From contig NZ_CP109598.1 in NCBI RefSeq assembly GCF_036327775.1, positions 1,984,001 to 2,048,000 on the forward strand: a stretch of 64,000 nt of DNA, written 5' to 3'. The position numbers and the translations under genes were made by a program. The DNA is from Streptomyces sp. NBC_01498. Its GTDB lineage: Bacteria; Actinomycetota; Actinomycetes; Streptomycetales; Streptomycetaceae. Below the pieces are notes generated by a model. The model did no database searches and was not told the DNA's origin. It saw nothing but the letters and a program-made list of their open reading frames with translations. Every line of letters begins with the position of its first letter. Position 1 is the first letter of the stretch. This document shows, piece after piece, positions 17,765 through 25,812 of the stretch.

Positions 17765-17786
17765 TTTACTAGGACGTCCTAGTAAA
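17765..17786 (-). promoter_or_regulatory. 22-bp perfect palindrome over the icmA promoter
   Basis: Half-site TTTACTAGGAC followed by its exact reverse complement, ending 9 bp before the icmA start codon. TAGTAA inside it, 10 nt from the ATG, can act as the -10 element of a nearly leaderless transcript, so a bound repressor would block initiation. Typical of a TetR-family acyl-CoA-responsive regulator. Confidence 0.8.
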
Positions 17787-17885
17787 AGTCGAACGCTGAA
17801 CGCCACGAGTTTCCTCGCGGCGTACGGCGGACGCCGGGAACCGCCGGGCGGCGGCCGTCGGCGAGCGGTGGCGGGGGGCGGCGGG

Positions 17886-18070
17886 GGTCCGTCATTCGGA
17901 TCAGGCCGGATCGGTGAGCGCCCGCCGCGACAGCGGCTGCCGCGACGTCGGTGCCGTGAATCACAAGGCGGAGAAGTGAGGCAAGGCGGAGGAGTGAGGC
18001 AGGGCGGAGGCCCTGGCTCCCCCCGCACCGACAACGCGGCGGGGCGTGGCGCCGGGGCACGCGAGCCCGG
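17886..18070. repeat. Dispersed intergenic repeat, copy 1
   Basis: About 180 bp shared with 44290-44473: both contain TCGGATC(A/G)GGCCGGATC, GGTGAGCGCCCGCCG, CGTCGGTGCCGTG, ATC(A/G)CAAGGCGGAG and later CCGGGGCAC(G/C)CGAGCCC. Both copies lie between genes and are GC-rich. I believe similar sequences recur in Streptomyces intergenic DNA, but that is memory, not a search. Confidence 0.75.
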
Positions 18071-18099
18071 CACGGTCCGAACCGCGGACCTCAGGGGCC

Positions 18100-18426
18100 T
18101 CAGGCTTCGACGGGGGCGGTCTCGTCCCGGACGATCAGCGGCTGGACCTCGCGGGTGATCTTCGGCTCGACGAGGAACGAGGCGACCGGGATACAGCCGG
18201 CGGCCAGCACCCACAGCAGCTTCCCGAACGGCCACTTCGCCTTGGAGCCCAGGTCGAAGGCGAAGACGACGTAGACGATGAAGAGCACACCGTGGATCTG
18301 CGAGATCACCATGGTGTCGCCGGTGTCGAAGCCGTACTTCAGGACGATGGCGACGGTGAAGACCAGCAGCCAGACGGCGGTGATGTACGCCATGACCCGG
18401 TAGCGGGTCAGGATGCTCTGTTTCAT
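18100..18426 (-). CDS. DUF3817 integral membrane protein
   Basis: 108 aa, ATG at 18426. Three membrane helices are evident: VMAYITAVWLLVFTVAIVLKYG, MVISQIHGVLFIVYVVFAFDLG with the family's HG(V/I)LF motif, and LLWVLAAGCIPVASFLVEP. The C-terminus is charged. The DUF3817 family has no established function. A second family member lies at 25331-25675, so the csl region is flanked by two. The MarR gene upstream on the same strand is 138 bp away. Confidence 0.85.
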   Translation of the reverse strand: MKQSILTRYRVMAYITAVWLLVFTVAIVLKYGFDTGDTMVISQIHGVLFIVYVVFAFDLGSKAKWPFGKLLWVLAAGCIPVASFLVEPKITREVQPLIVRDETAPVEA

Positions 18427-18564
18427 GGCGACGAGCCTAACGACCCGGGGCACCCCGGCGGACGGCGGGGCTCCGGTGCCGACCGGCCCCCGGCCCGCGC
18501 GCGGCGCCGACGCCACCGCGCCGAGGGGCCCCTACGGCCGCCGGGCCGGGGCTCGGCTCTCCGC

Positions 18565-19074
18565 TCAGCTCTCCTCGAAGTCCTTCGCGGAGAGCCGCAG
18601 CGGGCGCAGCATCGCGAAGATCTCCGCGCACTCCTCGGCGTCGTACGCCCCGAGGCCGAACTCCATCTCCATCAGGTCCCGGGTCGCCGCCTCCACGACC
18701 TCGCGGCCCTTGTCGGTGATGGAGGCGAGGGTGCCCCGGCCGTCGTTGGGGTTGGGGCGCTTGTCGACCAGACCGGACCTGACCAGCCGGTCGACGGTGT
18801 TGGTGACGGACGTCGGGTGGACCATCAGCCGCTCGCCGATCTTGGACATGGTCAGCTCACCGGCCTTGGAGAAGGTGAGCAGCACGAGGGCCTCGTAGCG
18901 GGCGAAGGTCAGTCCGTACGGTTTGACGACCGCGTCGACCTCGGCGAGCAGGATCTGGTGGGCCCGCATGATCGAGGTGATCGCGCCCATGGACGGCACG
19001 GGCCCCCAGCGGCGCCGCCACAGCTCGTCGGCTCGGGCGATGGGATCGAAGGCGAGGCTGAGCGGCTTGGACAC
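18565..19074 (-). CDS. MarR-family transcriptional regulator
   Basis: 169 aa winged-helix dimer protein. Recognition helix region: LTMSKIGERLMVHPTSVTNTVDRLVRSGLVDKRPNPNDGRG, here split across residues 75-118, with the DxR wing. Unusual for the family is a leader of about 40 residues before the first dimerisation helix (FDPIARADELWRRRWG). The GTG start lies 7 nt after TAGGGT with no Shine-Dalgarno site, predicting a leaderless mRNA. From memory it matches SCO5413. It faces the GH6 gene divergently across 208 bp. Confidence 0.9.
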   Translation of the reverse strand: MSKPLSLAFDPIARADELWRRRWGPVPSMGAITSIMRAHQILLAEVDAVVKPYGLTFARYEALVLLTFSKAGELTMSKIGERLMVHPTSVTNTVDRLVRSGLVDKRPNPNDGRGTLASITDKGREVVEAATRDLMEMEFGLGAYDAEECAEIFAMLRPLRLSAKDFEES

Positions 19075-19282
19075 GCCGTCGACCCTATCGAGTGACGGAG
19101 GGACGGTCTGCCCCTCCTCCCGATTCGCGGGGGCGGTGGGCGGGGACCGGGGTACTCCGGCCGGGGCGTGGGGGCCACCGGGTGTCCGGGACGGCCCGTC
19201 GGTGTCGCAACGCGACCGAATGTGACCGCTGTGTCACGATTGCCCCGGTCCTGTGCTTCTTCGGTCGTTCAAGGAGGGCTGG

Positions 19283-20317
19283 ATGTCCAGCCGCACACCG
19301 CGCCGCGTCCCGCTCTCCGCCGTCCCCCTCGCCCTCGCCCTCGCGCTCACCGGCTGCTCGGGAGGGTCCGGTGACGGGTCCGGCACCCCCGCGCGGGACG
19401 TGCGGGACGGGGGCGTCCGGGGCGAGGCCGCTCCCTCCGCCGGTTCGCCGTTCTGGGTGGACCCCCGGAGCGACGCCGCCCGGCAGGTCGAGGAGTGGGA
19501 GGCCCAGGGCCGTACCGACGACGCCCGGGTACTCCGGCGGATCTCCGAGCGCCCGGTCGCCGACTGGCCCGCCGGGGACGACCCGGTGCCCGAGATCCGC
19601 GGGGCGGTACGGGGCGCGGGCGGCAAGCGCACGGTGGTCCTCGTCGCGTACAACATCCCGCACCGGGACTGCGGTCTCTACTCGGCGGGCGGCGCCCGCG
19701 ACGGGCGCGCCTATCTCGACTGGATCGACGCCTTCGCCGGGGCGATCGGCGACGCCCGCGCCCTGGTCGTCCTGGAACCGGACGCCGTCTCGCACCTCGT
19801 GGACGGCTGCACCCCCGCCGAGCATCACGCGGAGCGCAACCAGCTGCTGGGGGAGGCGATCGGCCGGCTGAAGCGGCAGCCGCACACCAAGGTCTATCTG
19901 GACGCCGGGAACCCGGCCTGGATCAAGGACCCGGCGCGGATCGCCGAGCCGCTGCGCGCGGCGGGGGTCGGCGGCGCGGACGGCTTCTCGCTCAACGTCT
20001 CCAACTTCCAGACGGACGAGGCCGTCAAGGACTTCGGGACCCGGCTGTCGGGCCTCCTCGACGGCGCCCACTTCACCGTCGACACCAGCCGCAACGGCGA
20101 GGGCCCCCTCCCGGGTGACCGGGAGGAGGCGTGGTGCAATCCGCCGGGCAGATCGCTCGGTACGCCGCCGACCGCCGAGACCGGTGATGCCCTGGTCGAC
20201 GCGTATCTGTGGATCAAGCGGCCGGGCGACTCGGACGGTCCCTGCCGGGGCGGACCTGCGGCCGGTACGTGGTGGCCGGAGTACGCGCTGGGCCTGGCCC
20301 GGCGGGCGGACGCCTGA
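19283..20317 (+). CDS. cslZ: Glycoside hydrolase family 6 lipoprotein (CslZ-like)
   Basis: 344 aa; ATG behind AAGGAGG. Lipoprotein signal with lipobox ALTGC at residues 20-24, then a Ser/Gly linker. The catalytic domain shows GH6 marks: VLVAYNIPHRDCGLYSAGG, VVLEPDAVSHLVDGC with the acid-base Asp, the KVYLDAGNPAWI strand and FTVDTSRNGEGP, WCNPPGRSLG. Such enzymes hydrolyse beta-1,4-glucan. Placed convergent with glxA-cslA, it is the expected glucan-trimming partner of a cellulose-like synthase; in S. coelicolor the counterparts are SCO2838, 2837 and 2836 by memory. Confidence 0.85.
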   Translation: MSSRTPRRVPLSAVPLALALALTGCSGGSGDGSGTPARDVRDGGVRGEAAPSAGSPFWVDPRSDAARQVEEWEAQGRTDDARVLRRISERPVADWPAGDDPVPEIRGAVRGAGGKRTVVLVAYNIPHRDCGLYSAGGARDGRAYLDWIDAFAGAIGDARALVVLEPDAVSHLVDGCTPAEHHAERNQLLGEAIGRLKRQPHTKVYLDAGNPAWIKDPARIAEPLRAAGVGGADGFSLNVSNFQTDEAVKDFGTRLSGLLDGAHFTVDTSRNGEGPLPGDREEAWCNPPGRSLGTPPTAETGDALVDAYLWIKRPGDSDGPCRGGPAAGTWWPEYALGLARRADA

Positions 20318-20417
20318 CGCCTTTGCGGCGGGCCCGGCGTACGGGTTCGGCGGGCGGGTTCGGCGGGCGGACGCGCAGGGACGCGACGGTGCGCGCCGTG
20401 GCGGGCGCGGGCGTTCA

Positions 20418-20480
20418 GTTCCGGGCCTTCGGTTCCGGGCCTTCGGTCCGTCGGTTCCGGGCCTTCAGTTCCGGGCCTTC
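20418..20480. repeat. Four copies of a 13-bp repeat at the glxA 3' end
   Basis: GTTCCGGGCCTTC occurs at 20418, 20432, 20454 and 20468. The last copy encodes the final residues of GlxA (LKARN) and the third overlaps its stop codon. The array fills most of the gap between the convergent cslZ and glxA genes. A second short duplication, TTCGGCGGGCGG, lies just upstream. Confidence 0.85.
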
Positions 20481-22444
20481 AGGTCGTTCCGTACCTGGAT
20501 CCACTTCGCCTCGGACGGCACCCCGTCCTCGTCCGTCACGAAGAGCATGTACCAGCCCGGCGGCACCAGCGTCGGGTCCGACGGCACGTCCACCGTCACC
20601 GAGCCGTCCCGCCGCGTGATCCCGAGGTCGATCGAGCGCTGCTCCACGTCCGTGCTGTGCGTGACGGCGCTGGGCCGCATCAGCCGGGCCGTCGCGATCC
20701 GCTCGGGGTCCTCCGTACGGAAGGTGGCCCGCCCGTTCTGGTCAAGCTCCGCCGGCCCCTCCCCCAGCACCGGCCGCCCCTTGGCACGGTCGCCCTGGAG
20801 GGACGGGGGTGTGAAGACCTCCACGCGCTGCTCGAACGTGCCGAGCTTGGTGTTGTCCGGGTCGTCGAAGAGCGGGTCGGAGCCGAAGGTCGCCACCCGC
20901 CCGTCGGGCAGCAGCAGCGCCTCGGAGTGGTAGTTGCGGCCCACGGTCGGGTCGGCCGCCTTGCTGAAGGTGTTGGTCCTCGGATCGTAGAACTGCGCCT
21001 TGAGGATGTCGCTGGCGCCGCGCCCCCGGTAGTCGGAGGAGCCGCCGCTGGTGAAGACCGTGTCGTCGGGCATGATCACGCTGCTCAGATAGCGCGTGCC
21101 CTGCGGCAGGTCCGGCCCAGGCCGGAAGGCGGGGCTGTCCGCCTTGAGGTCCACGATCGCGGTGCGGGCCGTCGACTTGGACGACTCGCCGACCCCGCCG
21201 CCGCCGAGGAGCATCACCTTCTGGTCCTGCGCGGGCGGCAGCACCAGCGAGGCCGAGGTCTCCGTCCGGTCGAGCTGGGAGAGCCCGCCGACCTTGGTGA
21301 AGACGTTCGTCCGCAGGTCCCACAGACCCGGCTGGCGCCCGGCCGTGGCGGGGCCGTAGCCCGCGTTCGAGCCGGAGTAGAAGACCTTGCCGCCCTTGGT
21401 GAGGAAGAGGGCGGGGTACGTCGGGAAGTAGCGTGTGGGGCCCTTGGACCACTTCTTGGTCGCGGGGTCGTACAGCTCGTTGTCCCCGGTGAGCACCGCG
21501 CCGACGTCGTCCAGTCCCGACACGGCGAGCACCTTGCCGTCCTGGAGGGTGACCAGCGTCGGGTACCAGCGGGCCTCCCGCATCGGGTCGACCCGGATGT
21601 ACCTCTCCGCGACCGGGTCGAACTCGTACGCCGCCTTGATGCCCTGGAAGTCCTGCTTCTCCGTGGTCAGCTTCTGCGCCAGGCCGTAGGTGTTGTCCGC
21701 GTCCTTGCCCTTGAGGCCGACGATCTCGTACTGCGCGGCCTGCGTCGTCAGCGCCTCCGGGCCCTTCCGTACGGCCTCCACGAAGACCCGCGCCTCGCCC
21801 GCCGTGACCTTCGTCCTCCAGGGCAGCATCCGGCCGCCCGCGGCGTACGAGATGCTGAAGTCCCGCTTCGCCTTGGGCACCGTGACGTCGAACTTGCTGA
21901 CGTACTCCACGCCCGACGGCGACCGGAAGCGGGTGCCCTTCTTGAAGGTGCGCGCCTTGTCGGGGCTCTCGTTCTTGACCCGCATCCCGCCGCCGGCCCG
22001 GTCGACCTTCCCGTCGAGCACCTCGTAGCGCGCGGTGCCGCCCGCCACCAGCAGCCGCCCGTCGGGCAGTTGGGAGTGGCCCGCGCAGAAGAAGTCCTCG
22101 GGGGTGGGGATCTTCCGGTACGAGTTGTCCGCCGGGTCCCACAGGACGGTGTCGAAGGTACCCGCGTCGAACTTCTTCTGGTTGTTGCCCGACCCGGCGA
22201 TGAGCAGCACCTTGCCGGTGTGCAGCAGCGCGGCGTGGATGGCGTTGGTGCGGTACTCCTCGGGGACGTCCAGCACCTCCCAGGAGCCGTACGCCGCCTT
22301 GTAGCCGGGCTGCGCGATCCGGTACGCGTGGTACTTGTCCTCGGCGAAGGAGATGGCGGCCGGCGCGTTCAGCGACATCAGCACCACGACGGCGCCGCCG
22401 CCGAGCAGCGTCTTCTTGAACTTGTGCGAGGGCCGGTAGGCCAT
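20465..22444 (-). CDS. glxA: Radical copper oxidase GlxA
   Basis: 659 aa exported mononuclear copper-radical oxidase of the galactose oxidase fold. An N-terminal hydrophobic segment (LLGGGAVVVLMSLNAPAAISFA) anchors or exports it. By comparison with galactose oxidase: Cys120 in DFFCAGHSQLPDG and Tyr294 in ARWYPTLVTLQDG are the predicted thioether cofactor pair. Axial Tyr and His lie in NYHSEALLLPDGRV and the last His in PSAVTHSTDVEQRS. A kelch-type propeller and a C-terminal DUF1929 domain are present. Only 3 bp separate it from cslA; CslA and GlxA act together on tip glycan in Streptomyces. Confidence 0.95.
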   Translation of the reverse strand: MAYRPSHKFKKTLLGGGAVVVLMSLNAPAAISFAEDKYHAYRIAQPGYKAAYGSWEVLDVPEEYRTNAIHAALLHTGKVLLIAGSGNNQKKFDAGTFDTVLWDPADNSYRKIPTPEDFFCAGHSQLPDGRLLVAGGTARYEVLDGKVDRAGGGMRVKNESPDKARTFKKGTRFRSPSGVEYVSKFDVTVPKAKRDFSISYAAGGRMLPWRTKVTAGEARVFVEAVRKGPEALTTQAAQYEIVGLKGKDADNTYGLAQKLTTEKQDFQGIKAAYEFDPVAERYIRVDPMREARWYPTLVTLQDGKVLAVSGLDDVGAVLTGDNELYDPATKKWSKGPTRYFPTYPALFLTKGGKVFYSGSNAGYGPATAGRQPGLWDLRTNVFTKVGGLSQLDRTETSASLVLPPAQDQKVMLLGGGGVGESSKSTARTAIVDLKADSPAFRPGPDLPQGTRYLSSVIMPDDTVFTSGGSSDYRGRGASDILKAQFYDPRTNTFSKAADPTVGRNYHSEALLLPDGRVATFGSDPLFDDPDNTKLGTFEQRVEVFTPPSLQGDRAKGRPVLGEGPAELDQNGRATFRTEDPERIATARLMRPSAVTHSTDVEQRSIDLGITRRDGSVTVDVPSDPTLVPPGWYMLFVTDEDGVPSEAKWIQVRNDLKARN

Positions 22445-22447
22445 GGG

Positions 22448-24211
22448 TCAGTTCCCTCCTGTCGTCGTGGCGAGCGCGGGCTCCGGCTGCTCCGGCCCGT
22501 CCTGGACCTGCGGCGCCGGGAGGCGGACGGCGCGGCGGCGCCCGCGCAGGGTGGTCCAGCCCCAGACGGCGACCGGGGCGAGCGAGATGAGCAGGGCCAG
22601 GACGGCCCAGGTGCGCATCGCGGCGTGCGTGTGGCCGAAGTACACGGACGCGGCGAGGGAGACCGTCAGTACGGCGGCCCAGAACAGGTGCAGCCGGAAG
22701 GTCGGCAACCGGTCGGCGCTGGTCTGGCCGCCTTTCGGGGTGACCACGAACCGGCCGCTGGTGCGCAGCACGGCCGCGCCCAGCGACATGAGGTAGACGG
22801 GGGCGCAGAGCGCCGACATGGCCATGCCGGCGAGCCCGCCGGAGCCGCGGGGCTCGTGCGGGGAGACGTTGTGGCGGCGGTTCCAGAGGTAGAGGCCGAT
22901 CTGGAAGGCGGCGGCGTCGCTGTAGAGCATCAGCCAGAGCGAGGACGAGACCTGGGTGCCGGAGGCGCCGAGCCAGAGGAACAGGACGCAGCTGAGGATG
23001 CCGAGGAGCCAGTTGATCGCGGTCATCGGGTAGTAGACGAGCATGAGGGTGTAGCTGAGGAGCCGGCCGGGCGGCACCCGGAACAGCGCCTTGCCGTACT
23101 GCCTGATGATCGTCTCGTACGTGCCGCGCGACCAGCGGAGCTGCTGGGTGAAGAAGTCGGTCCAGGACGACGGGCCCTCGCCGACGGCGAGCACGTCGGG
23201 GGTGTAGACGGACCGCCAGAACCGTCCGGTGAGCGGGTTCCGCGCCCGGTGCAGTTCGAAGCCGGTGGCCATGTCCTCGGTGATGGAGTCGTAGAGGCCG
23301 CCGACCTGCTTGAGGGCGCTGACGCGTACGGCGTTGTTGGTGCCGACGAACATGGGCGCGTGGTAGCGGTTCCCGGCCCGCTGGATCAGCGCGTGGAAGA
23401 GGAACTGCTGCGACTCCGCCGCCTTGGTGACGGCCGTGTCGTAGTTGCCGTAGACCTGCGGGCCGACGACGAAGGCGACGTCCGGGTCGCGGAAGAAGCC
23501 CAGCATCCTCTCCAGGAAGTTGGGCAGCGGCACGTGGTCGGTGTCGACGGAGGCGAAGTAGTCGTAGTCGTCGCCGTACATCGCCAGCCAGGCGTTGTAG
23601 TTGCCGTGTTTGGTACGGGCCTTGTGGGCGCCCGACCGGCGGTTCCACTCCGGTACGCCGAGGCGGCTGAAGTGGCGGACGCCCAGTTCGCGGCAGAGCA
23701 GCCGGGCGGCCGGGTCGTCGCCCTCGTCGAGGAGCCAGAGGTCGAGGGGCCCCCGGTGGCGCAGCCGCGCGGCTCCTTCGAGGGTGGCCCGCAGCATGGC
23801 GAGGGGTTCCTTGCCGGGGACGTACGTGGTGACGAAGGCGACGCGGGTGCCGGCCTCGGCGACGACGGGGACGGGGTCGCGGGCGACGAGGGTCGCGTGC
23901 GCGATGGACGCGACGTTGACCAGCATGAAGAGGGCGATGAGCCCGATGGACACGAGCATCACCGTGTCGAAGGCGACGAGCCAGCGGGCGCCGCCCTCGC
24001 GCTCGGTCCAGTGGGTCGGCCAGACGAGATAGACCATCAGGACGGCGGAAAGGAGCGGCGCCATGACCATCAGGACGACGGCCCGCACCCGGTGGGGCTC
24101 CTCGGCGAGCAGGCTCCGATAACGCACCCGGTAGGCGCCCGTCCGGTCCGGCTCGGTGAGCGGACCGGCGAGGCAGCTGTGGGTGTCGTAGTCGTAGCCT
24201 TCGGGCCGCAC
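22448..24211 (-). CDS. cslA: Cellulose synthase-like glycosyltransferase CslA
   Basis: 587 aa from a GTG preceded by GGAGG (4-nt spacing, rather short). Family 2 processive glycosyltransferase of the membrane. Two helices precede the catalytic loop and about five follow it. Catalytic signatures: LWLLDEGDD, FASVDTDHVP, the SITEDMATG region carrying the base, and QQLRW. It would polymerise a beta-glucan and extrude it at hyphal tips, with GlxA as partner. The start is not certain: the frame stays open for 160 more GC-rich codons, but those have no plausible protein character. The gene has an 800-bp upstream region of GC repeats. Confidence 0.93.
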   Translation of the reverse strand: MRPEGYDYDTHSCLAGPLTEPDRTGAYRVRYRSLLAEEPHRVRAVVLMVMAPLLSAVLMVYLVWPTHWTEREGGARWLVAFDTVMLVSIGLIALFMLVNVASIAHATLVARDPVPVVAEAGTRVAFVTTYVPGKEPLAMLRATLEGAARLRHRGPLDLWLLDEGDDPAARLLCRELGVRHFSRLGVPEWNRRSGAHKARTKHGNYNAWLAMYGDDYDYFASVDTDHVPLPNFLERMLGFFRDPDVAFVVGPQVYGNYDTAVTKAAESQQFLFHALIQRAGNRYHAPMFVGTNNAVRVSALKQVGGLYDSITEDMATGFELHRARNPLTGRFWRSVYTPDVLAVGEGPSSWTDFFTQQLRWSRGTYETIIRQYGKALFRVPPGRLLSYTLMLVYYPMTAINWLLGILSCVLFLWLGASGTQVSSSLWLMLYSDAAAFQIGLYLWNRRHNVSPHEPRGSGGLAGMAMSALCAPVYLMSLGAAVLRTSGRFVVTPKGGQTSADRLPTFRLHLFWAAVLTVSLAASVYFGHTHAAMRTWAVLALLISLAPVAVWGWTTLRGRRRAVRLPAPQVQDGPEQPEPALATTTGGN

Positions 24212-24231
24212 GGTACCTCCAGCCGATGAGC

Positions 24232-24927
24232 GAGGTCGATATGCCCAGAAAAGTGGAGATTCATCGGCGTGTCGACTGGAGACGGCCGTGCGAGTGGCGG
24301 TAGGGGCGGGGGAAGAGACCCCGACGGGAGCGCATCTGACGCGGAATCGGGCAGGGGGTGGCGGGACCCGGCGGCAGCGCGGAGGGTGGCGGGGCGCGGG
24401 GCCGCCGCCCGGGACGTGACGCCGGATCGCGGCGGGGCCGGGCCGACCCAGAGCCGGAACCCCGCCCGGTGGGCCGGGCCGGGGGCGGGTGGCCGTGGTC
24501 GGGTGGCCGTGGGCCGCCTCTCGGGCGGCACCGGCGCCGCCGGTGGGCGTACGGACCTCACGGCAGGAGACACCGGAGGCCGGGCGGCGGGGTGGTCGGC
24601 GAGAAACCCCGCACCGGGCGGGACGGGGCAGCGCCCGGGGCGGCTGATCAGGCACCGCGCCGGCGGCGGGGCGGCGGGACACCCGCAACCCGGCGGCCAC
24701 GCGGCGGGACGCGGCGCGAACGGCGGCCCGGCGGGCAACGGGGCCCGGTGGCCATACGACGGGCGGCGCGCGGCCACGCGACCGGCGCCGGGGAAACCCC
24801 GGAGGCCGGGCAGCCGACAGGACACCCGCACCGCGCGCGACGGAGCAGCACCCAGGACACAGGTTCAGGCACCGCGTGCCGGCGGCGGGGCGGGCCCCGT
24901 AACAGCCCGGCGGGCAACAAGGCCCCC
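24232..24927. other. Long GC-rich non-coding stretch upstream of cslA
   Basis: About 700 bp with open frames on several strands but only Gly/Arg/Pro translations and no motif, so I call no gene. It contains an imperfect duplication: 24640-24700 resembles 24860-24917 (both carry CAGGCACCGCG followed by CCGGCGGCGGGGCGG and GGCGGGCAAC or a variant). It runs into the 14-bp tandem array. Confidence 0.55.
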
Positions 24928-25025
24928 CGACCCGCGGCCGGCGACCCGCGGCCGGCGACCCGCGGGCAGCGACCCGCGGGCAGCGACCCGCGGGCAGCGA
25001 CCCGCGGGCAGCGACCCGCGGGCAG
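24928..25025. repeat. Seven-unit 14-bp tandem array
   Basis: Units start at 24928, 24942, 24956, 24970, 24984, 24998 and 25012. The first two read CGACCCGCGGCCGG and the remaining five CGACCCGCGGGCAG, exact within each group. Each contains the palindrome CCGCGG or CCCGCGGG. The array ends 16 bp before the stop codon of the thiamine-binding gene. Confidence 0.95.
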
Positions 25026-25040
25026 CGAATGGCCCGCCCG

Positions 25041-25334
25041 TCAGACCTCCAGGTGGCGTTCCAGGGAGTCGACCTTCGAGGTGAGGGCGTCCGTGACGCC
25101 CCGTCGGATGTCCGCCTTCAGGACCAGGGAGACCCGGGGCGCCCGCGCCTCGACGGCGGCGACCGCGCGCTTCACCACGTCCATCACCTCGTCCCACTCC
25201 CCCTCGACGGAGGTGAACATGGCGTCGGTACTGTTCGGCAGCCCCGACTCCCGTACGACCCGGACCGCGTCGGCGACGTACTCGCCCACGTCCTCGCCGA
25301 CCCCGAGCGGGGTGACGGAGAAGGCGACGATCAT
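25041..25334 (-). CDS. MTH1187-family thiamine-binding protein
   Basis: 97 aa ferredoxin-like protein. The ATG overlaps the stop of the upstream DUF3817 gene (ATGA, 25331-25334). Family features: [20 protein letters not shown] at the start, the central [20 protein letters not shown] and [12 protein letters not shown]. YkoF/MTH1187 proteins bind hydroxymethylpyrimidine or thiamine. Coupling with a DUF3817 gene suggests a shared task at the membrane but none is known. The 14-bp tandem array starts 16 bp downstream. Confidence 0.9.
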   Translation of the reverse strand: MIVAFSVTPLGVGEDVGEYVADAVRVVRESGLPNSTDAMFTSVEGEWDEVMDVVKRAVAAVEARAPRVSLVLKADIRRGVTDALTSKVDSLERHLEV

Positions 25335-25675
25335 GCGCCGACCGCGCCTTCGTGGCGGGCGCGCGAGGCGGCGACCTCGGCCTCGGCCTCGCGGCGGAGC
25401 CTGCGCTCGGCGACGAAACCGCCGCCGGGCAGCACCGACAGCGCGAAGTACAGGGCGGCGGTGCCGAGCGACCAGGTGGCGCGGCGCCAGGCGTCCAGCC
25501 AGAGGATCACGTAGATGACGAAGAGCACGCCGTGGACCGCGCCCATCACCGGTACGGCGTTGAAGTCCGTCGTGCGCTTGAGCACCGAGCACACCAGCAG
25601 CAGCAGGAACGACACGGCCTCCGGCGCCGACACCAGGCGGAGGCGGTGGAGGGATGAGGCGGTCTTGAGGTCCAC
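25331..25675 (-). CDS. DUF3817 integral membrane protein
   Basis: 114 aa, GTG start with GAAGGTG upstream. Same layout as the protein at 18100-18426: helices [34 protein letters not shown] with the conserved HGVLF, and [19 protein letters not shown]. Ends in a charged helix. Translationally coupled to the thiamine-binding gene and divergent from the AIM24 cluster across 137 bp with a palindrome between. Confidence 0.87.
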   Translation of the reverse strand: MDLKTASSLHRLRLVSAPEAVSFLLLLVCSVLKRTTDFNAVPVMGAVHGVLFVIYVILWLDAWRRATWSLGTAALYFALSVLPGGGFVAERRLRREAEAEVAASRARHEGAVGA

Positions 25676-25730
25676 GAGGCAGGCACCTTCGTCGTCGGGG
25701 GCGTCACGAGCACCGCGCGCGTGATCATCT

Positions 25731-25748
25731 TTGTGAACGCGTGCACAA
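25731..25748. promoter_or_regulatory. Palindrome in the DUF3817/AIM24 divergent promoter region
   Basis: TTGTGAACGCGTGCACAA: outer arms TTGTG/CACAA around an ACGCGT core, 16 of 18 bases symmetrical. It lies between the two divergent start codons and could control both directions. Confidence 0.5.
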
Positions 25749-25774
25749 GCGGCGTCTCATTGTGGCACCAGGCT

Positions 25775-25803
25775 TTGCCCGATTTTTATCCGGGGCCGGA
25801 TAC
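25775..25803 (+). promoter_or_regulatory. Predicted promoter of the AIM24 operon
   Basis: TTGCCC (25775-25780), 17-bp spacer, GGATAC (25798-25803), then 9 nt to the GTG at 25813. No Shine-Dalgarno site is present, consistent with a nearly leaderless transcript. Confidence 0.45.
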
Positions 25804-25812
25804 CTTCGTCCT

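Noticed and set aside
17779..18060. Short minus-strand frame with RSGLIR-like words, repeated at 44121-44447
   Set aside because: The similarity comes from the DNA repeat itself; no ribosome-binding site, and frames are not conserved at third positions.
20657..24229. 3.6-kb open frame antisense to glxA-cslA
   Set aside because: It follows codon bias of the real genes on the other strand; no domain seen.
24928..25025. CRISPR array
   Set aside because: Units are contiguous 14-mers without spacers and no cas genes exist nearby.
24269..25084. Long open frames on both strands in the region upstream of cslA
   Set aside because: Translations are Gly/Arg/Pro shuffles with no motif, no signal peptide and no start context. 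GC-rich DNA gives such frames by chance.
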